From contig MNCI01015694.1 in NCBI GenBank assembly GCA_015680685.1, forward strand, positions 365,929-429,928: a DNA stretch of 64,000 nucleotides, written 5' to 3'. Source of the stretch: Gnetum montanum (lineage: Eukaryota > Streptophyta > Gnetopsida > Gnetales > Gnetaceae). Below, one piece after another: positions 11,131 to 23,039 of the stretch. The notes under the pieces were generated by a model. That model worked only from the letters and a program-made list of their open reading frames with translations, did no database searches and was not told the DNA's origin. Numbering within the stretch: the first letter of the stretch is position 1; each line of letters begins with the position of its first letter. A program made the translations under genes and the position numbers.

Positions 11131-11399
11131 TTACCAACTCAAAGCCAATCAGATATAGCATGGGTTAGCATTACAATATGGATTCAAGAGGGATTTTGGT
11201 TTGAAGGGGACTTAGATAAAAATGAGATAGAGGAAGGTGGAGGAACATGGTTACCAACCATTGATGTGTTTGAGGGCTTTGATAGACTACGAGGTTGAAA
11301 GAAAGGTTTTTACTTTGTTCATGGTTCCGACCCGCTTAGTGGGTTAGCCAATTGCAAATTAACCACCCTTGTAGAATTTCTTTGTTTTGGTTGGGTAAG

Positions 11400-13657
11400 A
11401 AGTTCACCTTGCATGGATGGAGCAGGTGGTAGTTATGTCAGAGATGGAGGAGTGGGTGCAAGGATAGAAGAAACATGAGGATAGTAGGTGGAATCCCTCC
11501 TTGAATAGGATGATTGGTAATGGTGAGGTTGGTAAGCAGCAACATGAACAAAGGAGTCTCATGGAGATGAAGGTTGCTAAACATAGTAACCATAGGCATT
11601 TGGTTGCTGATAAGGGTAATGTTGTCTTGGAGGTGGTAATGCCCATGATTGTGGTTGCTACCACTACTGGTACAATTTGTAAGGTTGCAATGGAGTTCCA
11701 CTTGGATAGTACTACTATGGTTGGTGGAACTATTGAGGATTGCCTTGTGGATAAGGTAATCTTTTGGGTGTTTGCCTTTGTGCAAGTCATTGATGTAAGT
11801 TATACACCCTAGATTCCTACAAGTGTGACACAATTAGGTAACATCCCTTGGGATGTTCATATTGGAAAACGTCACACTTGAAATCATCATCTAAATCGCT
11901 ATCCGTAGCCATCTCTATTGCAGCTATTTTACCCTTACCCTTAGATATGGCACATTCAGCTTTCTTAATTCTCCAACACTCATCCTCACCACTTTGCTTT
12001 TGGACTCTTTAGCAATTTTTAAGAGAACCTGAAACTTGTTGTCCATAGAGTCCCATAATTGGTCAACGTTAGCTATGATTTCATATTGTAGTTTCTAGAG
12101 TGGTAAGGTTTTCTAGTTAACCACCTCATCTCTGGTGAATTCATCCTTAGTTTCATAAAATCAAACCTCCCTTTTGTGGATAGAAGGGTCCCTGCTGTAT
12201 TGCTCTACACTTTCTTGCTTTCTCAATTCTCCCTCTTCCTTGGCTACCTGCTCAAGTAACTTTTGAATCTAATAGGTACTCAACTCTGTCAATCTCCCTT
12301 GGGCATAGACACCAAGGGTTTTCTTGGTTTTAGACCACAATCCGTCTATGATATGGAAAAGTTAATCAGGCTAAGAGTATCCATGGCCAGGATACCTATG
12401 CAACAGAGAGTAGTATCAGTAAATAGTGGCATCCAAGGGCTCATGGTTTCCTTGTTTCCACCCTTGGATCTCCTTCCTTAGATTGGATACTCGGGAGTAC
12501 ATTTGATATTTTTCATTGAACAATTCCAACATTGTACTCCACTGTCTAATTGATTCTAGTTCCAAGAATTAGCACCAATTTTCTACTTCCTTTATGAATG
12601 TCCTTGGAAATAATTGCAACTTCTACCAGTCATTCTGAATATTCTGCAAGGCACATGCATCTTGAAAGGCCTAGAGATGATTTATTAGATCAGCATTATA
12701 TCCTCCCTCAAACTGAGGGATGTTGTTCATGTATAGCCTCTTTATTTTGCTATCTTGCATGTGCCTTGTTGGAATCCTCACAGCCTCTAAAATGTTTAAC
12801 ATGCCCCAAGTGGCAAGTAGAGGTTCATCAAGGCCATGGTGATGGTGCCTATGATGTTCTCTACTAGCCCTTCTTTCTTGATGGTGGGTCTCTCTAGATT
12901 ACCCACATCTTTGATCACGACTGTCTCGATGGTTCCTTCTATTGTTTTAGTCCCTTTGATCACCTCCATCATGGTTATTCCTTCTATGGTCACAATCTGA
13001 GCCAAATGAAGAAGATGATGATGATGATGAAGGGGAAGAAGAAGGAGAACTTGCTTCACACTAACGCCTGTCTCCCTTCCTTCAATGCTCGTAACCATGA
13101 TCGCGGTCATGACATCATTTTTCCTCCTTATCCTAACTTACCTCTCTAGATCCATTTTTTTCATTGGATCTATTTTGACTAGAACATGAAGTATGAACTG
13201 TGGATTGTACATTCTAGTTGAGGGCTCCCTGAACAAAGTCAAAGAGAGGAGAATCACAAAAGAAGTGGTCACCTCCATCACATGGGCCAAGTAGAGGTGG
13301 AAAAGTATTTGACCCCTTGCCCTTCACAAGCTTGTGTTGGTGCTCCAACTAATGATCCCTTAATCTTTGTGCTTTAGTGGGATGATAATCCCTTGAGTCA
13401 GGATCTCACATCTCGTATTCTCCACGAAGATGTTGAAGTCCATGTCATGTGAGCATTAGCTAGAGCATTTTTGGAATAGATTAATCAAGTGGCAACACAA
13501 TGTTTCCTTCCATGTCATGCCACTGTAGTAGTTCATCTTGATGCAAGATGAAGGTGAAGTCAGGTACATACTCATAGGGATGAGCATATACCACCTAGTA
13601 TTGTTGAGGCACCTAGACTGCCCTAGGCAGAGATGGGCTCCTATGAGAAGAAGACAT
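11400..13657 (-). pseudogene. gag: Element A gag
   Basis: Starts ATGTCTTCTTCTCATAGG at 13657, giving MSSSHRSPS as in B. In order: VVYAHPYEY..FTFILHQDE box, a His/Asp/Arg-rich middle (about 12.8-13.1 kb), the capsid core (about 12.3-12.8 kb, equivalents of RWSTMLELFNEKYQMYSR and the E/K-rich helix), and a degraded zinc knuckle near 11.85 kb reading CDVFQYEHPKGCY, where the second Cys has become Phe. A Pro/Tyr/Gln-rich linker runs to protease. There are many stops. Confidence 0.82.
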
Positions 13658-13802
13658 TTTTTGTTAATGAACTTATAGGTAGTGTGAAATTAAGGTTTAA
13701 TTTATAATAATAGTTTTTATTTTTGTAAAATTTTACTCTTAGGATTCGAACAATGAGGTTACTAAGTTTCACTTAGTTTAGATAGTGCACGTAGAACTAC
13801 AG

Positions 13803-13820
13803 TCCCTAGCAATGGTGCTA
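13803..13820 (-). other. Element A primer-binding site
   Basis: Minus strand TAGCACCATTGCTAGGGA against the tRNA-Asp expectation TGGCGCCGTTGCCGGGGA: 13 of 18 match and all five differences are transitions. It lies one base inside the LTR end. Confidence 0.8.
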
Positions 13821-13821
13821 A

Positions 13822-14676
13822 TGATGAGCAATGAGGTACCCCTACATCCAACCATAGAAATAATAGGCATTCACGTGCGATTTGATCAAATTCTACAAAC
13901 TATAATTACTAAGTACACTAGAGCTAAACAGTGTATGCATGTTGTCCATTCGTTGTCTTCCCAATCCAACTTGTGGAATCCAATTGTATGGTTAAGTGTG
14001 ATTGAGGCGTAAGATTTTTATTATTTTATGTTTTATCAAATTACTCACCTAGAACAAGAATGAAAGTAAGAGTAATTAAATGTTAAGTAAACTATGGTCT
14101 AATCTAGCCTAACATAAGTAACCATTCCCACTTTCCAGACACATCCTAAACTTTGTGTAAACACTATTGGGTTGTCAAACGCTAACCGTTTCTAAGCTAC
14201 CAAGTGTCAAATGCATGTTTGAATGGGTCATGCTTATGTGTTTTAATGAGTTTCTTGATTAATCAAAATTAATTACTGCATGAACAACATTAATGTAAAT
14301 TGCATGAAATCATTATATATATAAATGCATAAGAAAGAAAGTCTCAAGTGTTGCAAGGTGAATCAAAGAGTTTGTCTTTATTGCCAATAGAATGGTGTGT
14401 TCAAGTACATCAATGCTTGAATAAAGATTTGATCACACTTAGACCTCCTACTATGGGCACTTGGAAAATATTCTAACTCTCAAATGAACAAACTACAAGA
14501 GTTTCACTACTTGACTGTCAAAAACTACCCTCAATCGTGTGCTTGGGGGCTATATTTATAGACCTAGGAGTAACCTTACGATATCAAATGTATGATATTG
14601 CATCTTGGGCCATGATATTGTGTACCCGATATCGCAACCACTTTAATATCTAAGTGTATGAAAAAATGATTTATTA
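13822..14676 (-). repeat. Element A 5' LTR
   Basis: 855 bp, partner of 4609-5481. It ends TTATTA on the plus strand where the partner has TTATCA (one transition). It shares the GATATC array, TATAAATA (complement near 14552) and polyadenylation signal. The PBS follows directly. Confidence 0.9.
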
Positions 14677-14681
14677 GGAGC

Positions 14682-14950
14682 CCTATCAATGAATGAAGTG
14701 CATAAGGCACATGTCAAACAAAATCATGATGCACAAATAAGAAGAGTTAAATTTCAACTAGGTGATAAGATTATTTATTGGAATCCCATGCATTTATCAC
14801 AACATACAAATTTTTAAACACGATGGGAAAGACCTTACATCATTCATGCAACTTTTCCTTCTAATACCATGACAACTTACCACATTTCAAGCCTAGAGAA
14901 ATGACTGCTAGTCAACATCCAACAGGTGAATCCTTTCCTAAAACCTATGA
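14682..14950 (+). pseudogene. int: Element E integrase C-terminal fragment, part 2
   Basis: Resumes the frame broken by element A: ALSMNEVHKAHVKQNHD aligns with ALSSNEIHKAYNKK of C, followed by VKFQLGDKIIYWNPMHLSQ, RPYIIHATFPSN (GPY/F-type box) and LLVNIQQVNPFLKP, which closes the integrase in all copies. A stop and a TGG-to-CGA-like change lie inside. Confidence 0.82.
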
Positions 14951-16430
14951 TAACTAATAGCACTAACACCTAAACATATGAACAAGCATGCTCTATTTTT
15001 TGGATTTCCACCTTTCAACTCAGTTGTGAGAGAGATGGCCATCCATATTAACATTCTATGAAGGCTACCCAATGTTTCATGTTTTTGTTTTATATCATTC
15101 TTCATATGTTTTTCATTTTCTTGAATATTTTACTACTTATTTTACATTTTTTTTCTTTTCTTTCTTTTCATTTTACTTTTTACTTTGTTTGGCTTTATCT
15201 TGTTTTGTTCATGATGAAATCTTGATTTTGTGATGTGGCTACTATTACTACTAGAAGTTAATTAATGTAGTATTTAATGTTATGATTGATTTCTTAATGA
15301 TCAAATTTTATTTCTAGATTATGTCCTTGATTAAAAGATTGTTTATTTTCTAATGATATTAGGTAGTCAGCCCACAACATCCATCTATTCCATCTAATTC
15401 TATGAGGCTCTGCATTGTGGAAGCATGAGGTCCTTTAATAATTTAAACTTAAAGTAATCAATGATCTTGTTACTTAATAGACTCATAATGGACTAAGGAG
15501 GAATGAGAAAAGGATCTCTTGTTCCCAACTTCTTCCTCAAGTTTCATGCTTCTTCTCATTAGTCCTTCACCACTCCTATTATCAACCATAGTAGGAAACA
15601 TTTCTTTACATGGTGTGATTCCTATGATAAAAACAAACACAAAAAAACACACTAAAATTCAAAGCACACCCTTTAGAAAAAATAATGAGCTACAAGCATT
15701 AGTTATGGGGTTGGAAAGATATGTTACCCATGCTTGAAGGATCCCCTCTAACTAAGATCCTTCCTATCTTTCTTCTTCTCTTTTTTCCTTTTCTTGGAAT
15801 GGTGGTTGTCCTTTGGGGATTGTCATAAACTCTTGATAGTTGAAGAGTCAGGATATAATAATGTAAAGTCACTACACATGGATGGACTTGGTCTCAATTG
15901 AGGATGGGACAACATTGAATCACCTTAACCATACACTTCGCAAGGACTTCATGTGACTAGGATAAGAATCTCTTGCCATTCTTTCTCTACCATCCTTCAT
16001 GCTTCATCACCAACTAGCTCATTGCATTCTATCATTATCAATTGAAGTATTTTTTTATGGAAATTAACATAACCCTCAAATGATCTCTCACATGGATTCA
16101 AATTTTAACTTATAATGACCATTAATTATCTTTGGTGCCTATAGACTCCTCATGATGAGAGCATGAAAAGGCATCATAGCCCTACGCCTACTTTGGTAAG
16201 GATCCACTTACATGCCCTTTGGTATCTTTAAGTTAAACTTCATATTCCTCAATCATTTCTTTAATTGATCTCATCACCTTACATTTCACATGTCTAGTTT
16301 GGCTTTCTTTTGTTATTGTCAATTCATCAAAATCCAATCTACTCTCCTCTTCCAACAAACTTACAAGACTCTTCTATGTTTTTATAGCTTTCATTGGACT
16401 CTTGTTTCATTCCAAAACTCATCAAAATTC
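14951..16430 (+). other. Element E 3' spacer (noncoding)
   Basis: Colinear with the spacers of A, B and C. It includes the internal purine box CAGTTGTGAGAGAGATGGCC (15020-15039), C/T-rich tracts (about 15150-15200) and one foldback (15605-15676: GGTGTGATTCCTAT ... ATTCAAAGCACACC with an A/C-rich loop). Only one clear hairpin of the usual pair is left. No credible gene. Confidence 0.55.
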
Positions 16431-16439
16431 CTCATTTTC

Positions 16440-16550
16440 TCAATGTAAAGTATTGCTTAGTATAGCTGCATCAACACATCCTTGTCAAACTAGTGGGATT
16501 CGTCGATGCAGCTCCATTGATGTAGTACAAAAATAGCATATATAAGTGAA
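16440..16550 (+). promoter_or_regulatory. LTR-U3-like internal promoter upstream of ORF3 (element E)
   Basis: GATGCAGCTCCATTGATGTAG then a TATATAAG box (16539-16546). The same order occurs in C (43.92-44.04 kb) and in LTR U3s (F: CCCTATCAATGTAGCTCC then TATAAATA). A promoter for ORF3 is inferred from this arrangement only. Confidence 0.5.
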
Positions 16551-16692
16551 ATACTTAGCCATTTTTGCATCATTTCTCACCAATGTAAGAAGAGTTTTTC
16601 ACATTTTTCAAAGCCTAAGAACCTTCCAAGAGCCATGACTCTCAAACGACTAATTCAATTCAACCTATTTTTTAATCCTCAAGCTATCAAAG

Positions 16693-16985
16693 GTAAGCTT
16701 TACATCATGGGGTACATAAATATTTGATTTTTTCCAAAAATTATTTCCAAATTTTTCTAACTCCCCAAGGTTTATCAATTAAAATAATATTAAATTACTC
16801 ATCCCAAGTGAGTTAAATCTAACAAAAAATCTCTAGTAACTAACCAATAAAATAATATTAAAATAATATAACTCACTAAGATCACAAAAAGGCCTAAGTG
16901 TATCTTGATCTAATGAGAAATGTATAAAAAATAGCTCATGGTTATGAAGTGAAAAGCTAATCCTGGGTTACGTTTATGATCACAG
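16693..16985 (+). other. Putative leader intron before ORF3 (element E)
   Basis: Donor CAAAG|GTAAGC and acceptor TTATGATCACAG|ATGG, 293 nt. C has a 257-nt counterpart with donor CATAG|GTATGC and acceptor TTTGATTGCAG|ATGG. Sequence around the donor aligns between copies (AATTCAACCTATTTTT with AATCAACCTATCCTTCC; CATCATGGGG with CAGTCATGGGG). Splicing is inferred. Confidence 0.55.
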
Positions 16986-17281
16986 ATGGCACCAAAGCAA
17001 GGATTGCAAGTGGGAGGACCTTTCCAACCTAGGGAGAAGTAACCAAGAGAAGGAAGAGGCCAATAGCAACAACCAAAGTAATCCCAGGAACAAGTAGTTG
17101 AAGTGACCCATGTAACGGGACCTCTTTGGGAGGAGTCCAATGTGGAATCTATACAAAAAACTTCCACTATAGAAATAGGCCAATCTAGGCAACATGAAGT
17201 TCCTAGGCCAAGGCCTAACCTTGAAGTTATCCTCAAAAAGGCCTTCTTGGAGAAAATAAGAACTAAGAAGGTCTAGAGTTA
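16986..17281 (+). pseudogene. Element E ORF3, N-terminal part
   Basis: Begins MAPKQGLQVGG at the splice-acceptor junction, parallel to MAPKPRHPRGE in C. Also shared: VTHVTGPLWEESNVES with SHATGPLHEGPDVES, and RPRPNLEVILKKAFLEKIR with APQLEVTLTQACLDTIR. Stops are present. The part ends at agtta, the left copy of the B target duplication; the frame continues at 27304. Confidence 0.78.
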
Positions 17282-18151
17282 TGATAAATTGTGTTTTTCA
17301 TCACTCGACATTGGAGTGGCTGCGACATCGCATACCCAATATTGGGTACATGATATTGCAGCCTAAGATGCAATATCGTACATTTGATATCGTAGGGCTA
17401 CTCCCAAGTCTATAAATACAATTCCCAAGTGCACAATTGGGAGTAAGTTTTTAGCAGTCAAGTAGCAAAACTCTTGCAGTTTGTCCATTTGAAAGTTAGA
17501 ATATTTTCCAAGTGCCCATAGTAGGAGATCTAAGTGTGAATGGATCTTTATTCAAGCATTGATGTACCTGAGCACACCATTGTGTTGGCGATAAAGACGA
17601 ACTCTTTGATCCATTCCTTGCAACACTTGAGATTTTCTTTCTTATGCATTTATATATTGTGATTTCATTCAATTTACATTAATGTTATTTATGGAGTAAT
17701 TAATTTTGATTAATTAAACAACTTATTAAGATACACAAGCACGACCCCTTTGAGCATACGTGTAACACTTGGTAGCTTAGAAATGACTAGCGTTTGATAG
17801 CCCAGTAGTGTTTGCACAACATTCAAGATGTGTCCAGGAAGTGAGAACGATTACTTGTGTTAGGCTAGATTAGACTATAGTTTACTTAGCAATTAATCAC
17901 TCTTACTTTTATTCTTGCTCTAGGTGAGTAATTCCATAAAAACACAAAATAATAAAAATCTTATGCCTCAGTCACACTTAACCATACAATTGCATTCCAC
18001 AAGTGGGATTGGGAAGACAATGAACGAACAACATGCACACACTATTTAGCTCTAGTGTACTTAGTAACTATAGTGTACAGAATTTGACCAAATCACACAT
18101 GAATGCTTCTGATTCATATGGTTGGGCATAGGGGTATCTTGCCACTCATCA
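17282..18151 (+). repeat. Element B 5' LTR
   Basis: 870 bp, TGATAAATTGTG ... GCCACTCATCA. U3 has ACATCG/AATATT/GATATC palindromes (about 17325-17395), TATAAATA at 17411-17418, a GATAAAGACGA signal near 17590 (AATAAAGATGA in the 3' LTR), then U5. The PBS follows. Confidence 0.93.
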
Positions 18152-18152
18152 T

Positions 18153-18170
18153 TGGCATTGTTGTTAGGGA
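18153..18170 (+). other. Element B primer-binding site
   Basis: TGGCATTGTTGTTAGGGA against TGGCGCCGTTGCCGGGGA: 12 of 18 match and all six differences are C-to-T or G-to-A. Confidence 0.8.
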
Positions 18171-18308
18171 CTGTAGTTCTTTGTGTGCTATTTAAGCCTA
18201 GTGAAATTTAGTAACCTCGTTGTTCAAAACCTAAGAGTCAAATCCTACGAAAAAAAATATTATTATCATTAAATTAAATCTTAATTTCACATTATTTATT
18301 AACATAAA

Positions 18309-20640
18309 ATGTCTTCTTCTCATAGGAGCCCATCTCTTCCCAGGGTAATTCAGGTGCCTCAACAATACTGAGTGGTGTATACTCATCCCGATGAGTATGT
18401 ACCAAACTTTACCTTCATCTTACATCAAGATAAACTAATGCGATGGTGCAATATGAAAGGAAACATTATGTTGCCACCTAACTAATCTATTCCAGAAATG
18501 CTCTAGCTAATGCTCACATGACATGGGATTCAACATCTCCATGGAGAATATGAGATGCAAGATCCTAACTCAAGGGATTATCATCCCAGTGAAGCACAAA
18601 AATTAAGGGATCGACAGCTGGAGCACCAACACGAGCTTGTGAAGGGAAAGGGGTCAAATATCTTTCCACCTCTACTTGGCCTAATTGATGAAGGTGACCA
18701 CTTATTTAGTGATTCTCCTCTCTTTGACTTTGTTCAAGGAGCCCTCAACCAGAATGTACAATCCATAATCTAGGTTCTGGTCAAAACAAATCCAATGAAA
18801 AAAATGAATCTGGAGAAGCAAGCTAAGGAGAACAAAGGAGATCATGATCATGATTGTGATCACAAGCATCAAAGGAAGGGTGATAGGCATCAACGTGGAG
18901 TAAGTTTCCATTCTTCTTCCCCTTCATTGTCATCATCTTCTTCTTCATTTGGTTTAAATCATGGCTATAGAAGAAATAACTGTGATGGAGGTGACCAACA
19001 GGACTGGAATAATAGAAGGAACCATTATGATAGTCGTGATAGAAGATGTGGGCAATCCAGAGAGGCCCATCATCAAGAAAGAAGGGCTAGTGGGGAACAT
19101 CATAGGTGCCACCATCATGGCCTTGATGAAACTCTACTTGCTACTTAGGGCATGTTAAATATTGTAGAGGCTATGAGGATTCCAACAAGGCATGTGAAGT
19201 ACAACAAAATAATGAGGTTGGATATGAACAACATTCCTTGATTAGAGAGAGGATATGATGCTGATCTACAAAATCGTCTTCAGGCCTTCCAAGATGCATG
19301 TGCCTTGAAAAACATTGAAAATGACTAGAAAAAGCTAAAATTATTTCCAAGGACATTTATAAAGGAATCAGAAAATTGGTATTGATCCTTAGAACCAAAA
19401 TCAATCAAGCGGTGGAGTACGATGTTGGAATTATTCAATGACAAATATCAAATGTACTCCTAAGTATCCAATCTAAGAAAATAAATTCAAGGGTGGAAAC
19501 AAGAGAATCATAAGCCCTTGGATGTTGTTATTGGTTGATACTACTCTCTATTCCATAGGTGTCCTGGCCATGGATACTCTCAACTTAACCAGCTTCACCA
19601 TATCATAGATGGGTTGTAGTCTGAAACCAAGAAAACCCTTGGCATCTATGCCCAAGGGAGATTGAAAAAGTTAAGTGCTTGTTGAATCCAAAAACTAATT
19701 GAGTAGGTAGCCAAGGAGAAGGAAGAGCTAAGAAAATGTGAAAGTGTAGAAGAATAAAATAGAGATCCTTCTATTTAGAAAAAGGAGGTTAGATTTTGTG
19801 ATAGTGAGGATGAATTCACCAAAGATGAGGTGGTTAATTAGAAAACCTTGTCATTCCAGAAATTGTAATAAAAAATTACGACTAAGGTTGATCAATTATG
19901 GGACTCCATGAACAATAGGTTTCAAGCTGTTTAAAAAATTTCTAAGGAGTCTAAGTAGCAAAGTGGTGAGCGAGAGCATCGGAGACATAAGGAAGCTGAA
20001 CGCACAATATCTAAGGATAAAGGTAAAATGGATGTAATAGAGATGGCTATAAATAGTGATTCAGATGATGATGGTGGATGTGATGTTTGCCAATATGAAC
20101 ATCCTAAGGAATATTATCTAGTTGTATAACACTTGCAAGAATCTGGGATGTATGCCTTATATCCACGACTTGCACAAAGGCAAATTCCCAAAAGATTACC
20201 TTATATATAAGGAAATACTTGATAGTTCCACCAACTATAGTAATACTATCGAAGTGGAACTCCTCCACAACCTCATGAATTGTACCAGTAGTGGCAACAA
20301 CCACAATCATGGGCATTGCCACCTCCAAGATAGAAATACCCTTATTGGCAACCAGATTCCTATGGTTATTATGTTTAGCAACATTCATCTCCAAGGAACT
20401 CCTTTGGTCATGTTATTGTTTACCAACCTCACCAATACCCTCTTGAAACATACCAATCACCCTATCCAAGGAGGGATGTCACCTACTACCCTCATGCAGC
20501 TCCTGTTCTTGCACCTACTCCTCCATCTCTTGCACAGATGCCACTTGCTCCATCCATGCAAGGTGAATTACCTACACAACCATAGTGAAAAAACGCCATG
20601 AGGGTAATTAATCTGCAATTGGTTAACCCATTCGGTGTGT
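18309..20640 (+). pseudogene. gag: Element B gag
   Basis: Starts MSSSHRSPSLPR. It has the VVYTHPDEYVPNFTFILHQD box, an Arg/His/Asp/Ser-rich low-complexity middle (18795-19148 largely open), and a capsid core at about 19.2-19.75 kb with stops. The zinc knuckle at 20079-20109 reads CDVCQYEHPKEYY; the last Cys of CX2CX3HX4C has become Tyr, a one-transition change. A Tyr/Pro/Gln-rich linker runs toward protease. Confidence 0.82.
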
Positions 20641-20799
20641 CAGAACCATGAACAAAGAAAAGACCCTTCTTCCGACCTTGCAGTCCACCAAGGCCCTCGA
20701 ACACATTAGTGGTTGGTAACCTTGCTCCTCCACCTTCCTCTATTTCCTTTCTATCTGAGTCCCCTTCAATCCAAAATCCTTCGCAAATCCATACTATAA

Positions 20800-21740
20800 T
20801 GCTAACACATGCTATATCTGATTGAATTCAAGCTGGTAACCTGCCCAAAAAATCAGCTAATCTTGGGAGTCCCCTAGTTTACTTGCAAATTGCTAGGAAT
20901 GATCCTTGTAAAGCTCTTCTTAACTCTAGTTTGGATGTTAATTTGATCTCACATGAGATGTACATAATGTGGAACCTTCCTCCTTTGAAGAAGAGCAACA
21001 TATGACTAGAACTGGTGCACTAGTCCATCACTATTCCATTGGGATTGGTTGAGAACATCGTCACCACCATTTGTAGGTGGTTATATCCCACTGATTTTGT
21101 AGTAATCAAAGTAGAGAATTGCAAGAAGGACTTTCCAATTATTAAAGGAAGGGCATGACTAAGTACTTTGTATGCCAAAATAGGCATTAGAGATCTTTCC
21201 TTAGAAATATCAAAACAAAATAAATTTAGAAAGATTGAGAAGAGGAGTTCCATGTATCGTGTACAACGATTTAGAGTGCCATTATGTGCAAAAGTTATGA
21301 TTAGTAAAGCAAACATCTATCTCTAAATGCAAGAAGTGTGCACGAGAAGCTGATTTCCAAAGATATCTATATGCAGCAGCCAGAAAACAAGAAGACACCC
21401 AGTGGCTAATAGCTAATTCTGGCAGCAATACATTATGCATGGAACCGACTAAGAGCCTAATGTACTAGTACGTTGTAAGTATGGATGAGCTTGAGCAAGT
21501 TCACCACCAGCTCTTTGAAAGAGCAAATGATGATGTTAATTGGAATGAGTTGGAAATTCCTGATAATTTTAAATAAGAGCCCTTTGAATTGAAGATGCTA
21601 CTAGTTGGAATGGAGTATGCATTTTTGAAAAATGGGAGGTCGGTTATCATTAATGCCAAGCTTGCTATTGAAAAGAAGAGAAAATTAATAAAGGTTGTGG
21701 AAAAGTGGTTAGCAACCTTCACCTAGTCATATTCCAAACT
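20800..21740 (+). pseudogene. pr: Element B protease with NSS active site
   Basis: Aspartic protease plus downstream linker. SPLVYLQIARNDPCKALLNSSLDVNLISHEM shows Asn-Ser-Ser where C has Asp-Leu-Gly, matching A. Then NLPPLKKSNI, IPLGLVENIVT and LSLEISKQNKFRKIEKRSS. The linker at 21480-21740 (DDVNWNELEIPDNF, LLVGMEYAFLKNGRSVIINA) leads into RT. Stops and at least one shift. Confidence 0.82.
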
Positions 21741-21779
21741 CACTAGGATAGATCCAAGAATATGCCAGCACCAAATATA

Positions 21780-23010
21780 CACTAACCCTGCTGTCAAGCT
21801 GAAACAACAACCGTAGCGACATTTGAATCCCAAGTGAAAGTAGATTGTGAAAGAGGATATTAAAAAACTCTTCAAAGCATGATTCATTTACCCCATCACA
21901 GATAGTGAGTGGGTTAGCCCACTCATGATCGTGCCAAAGAAAGAAGGAAAATGGCAGGTGTGCATTGACTTCTAGCTACTCAACATGGCAAATTTCAAGG
22001 ATCATTTTCTATTATCTTTTGTCGACCAAGTGTAGGACACCATTTCGGGGCACAACTATTACAACTTTCTAGATAGTTATAGTGGCTTTAACTAAATTTA
22101 GATTACACCAGAGGACTAGGAAAAGATAACTTTCACAAGTCCTTAGGGAACTTTTGCTTACAGTCAAATGCCATTTGGTCTATGTAAGGCCCCAACCACA
22201 TTTCAACGATTAGTTCTCAACATTTTCTAACAATAGATTGGTAGTGGGGTAGAAGTTTTCATGGATGCTTTTTCTACCTATGGAGCTACATTTGAGCAAG
22301 CCCTAGACCATCTTGAGCAAGTGTTGAAGACATGTGTCGAAACAAACCTCTGGCTCAATTAGAAAAAGAGCCATCTTGTGGTCTAGGGAGGCATAGTATT
22401 GGGACATTGCATCTCAAAAGCAGGAATTGAGGTGGATCCTAAAAAAAATAAGGGTCATCCAAGGAATAACCATTCAACCTAAAACAATCAAAGAAGTTTA
22501 GTCATTCTTTGGTCATACTAGCTACTATCGACAATTCATCAAGAATTTTTCCAAAATTGCCAAGCCATTGGTAGAATTGACAAAGAAGGATCCATCATTC
22601 ATCTAGACCCCTACATGTGAATTAGCATTTTAATAATTAAAAAAAAGCTTATTGATGCATCGAATTATGCTTTGGGAGTAGTGCTTGTGTAGATGGATGA
22701 TCAAAAACATCCATATTACATTCACTACACAAGCCAGAACATCGCAAGTGCATAGCTGAACTATACCACCATAGAAAAGGGGTTGATGGTAGTGGTGCTT
22801 GCTTTAGAGAAGTTCAAGCACTATGTGCTTGGCTACAAAGTGTTTGTGCACACAGATCATAGCACCATCAAATTTCTAATGAACAAACCAACAGTGAGCC
22901 CCCATGTCATATAGTGGCTTGTGATTTTCTAAGAATTTGATCTCACAATGGTAGATTGTAAAGGTGTGGAGAATGTGGTCATGGATCACTTATCATGACT
23001 AAGATGGTAT
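21780..23010 (+). pseudogene. pol: Element B reverse transcriptase and RNase H
   Basis: RT motifs: WVSPLMIVPKKEGKWQVCID, DHFLLSFVDQV, then VFMDAFSTYGA near 22.26 kb. The second Asp of the FMDD catalytic pair is Ala, so this copy is catalytically dead. RNase H from about 22.65 kb: DASNYALGVVLV.MDDQKHPYY, LNYTTIEKGLMVVVLALEKF and VFVHTDHSTIKFLMNKP. Internal stops throughout. Confidence 0.87.
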
Positions 23011-23039
23011 AATGAGGAGAAAGAGAGCCCTTTATCTAA

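Larger units (their letters stand above)
4609..14676 (-). mobile_element. Element A: complete ORF3-less Athila-like retrotransposon
   Basis: A full-length 10.07-kb minus-strand element with two LTRs, PBS, gag, protease, RT, RNase H, integrase, a 2-kb 3' spacer and a polypurine tract. Its flanks gtagc (4604-4608) and ggagc (14677-14681) are a 5-bp target duplication with one mismatch. It interrupts the integrase of E. It lacks ORF3 and is close to B in LTR and spacer sequence. All coding regions carry stops or shifts. The LTRs look roughly 90 percent identical by eye, with small deletions in the right one. Confidence 0.9.

Noticed and set aside
11438-11833. Overlapping long minus frames rich in His/Thr/Leu in the A gag linker, and the plus frame at 11501-11812
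   Set aside because: Low-complexity linker read in wrong frames; B and C show which frame is real.
16910-17236. 108-codon minus-strand frame opposite ORF3 of E
   Set aside because: It is the reverse-strand shadow of the ORF3 start, which aligns with C on the plus strand.
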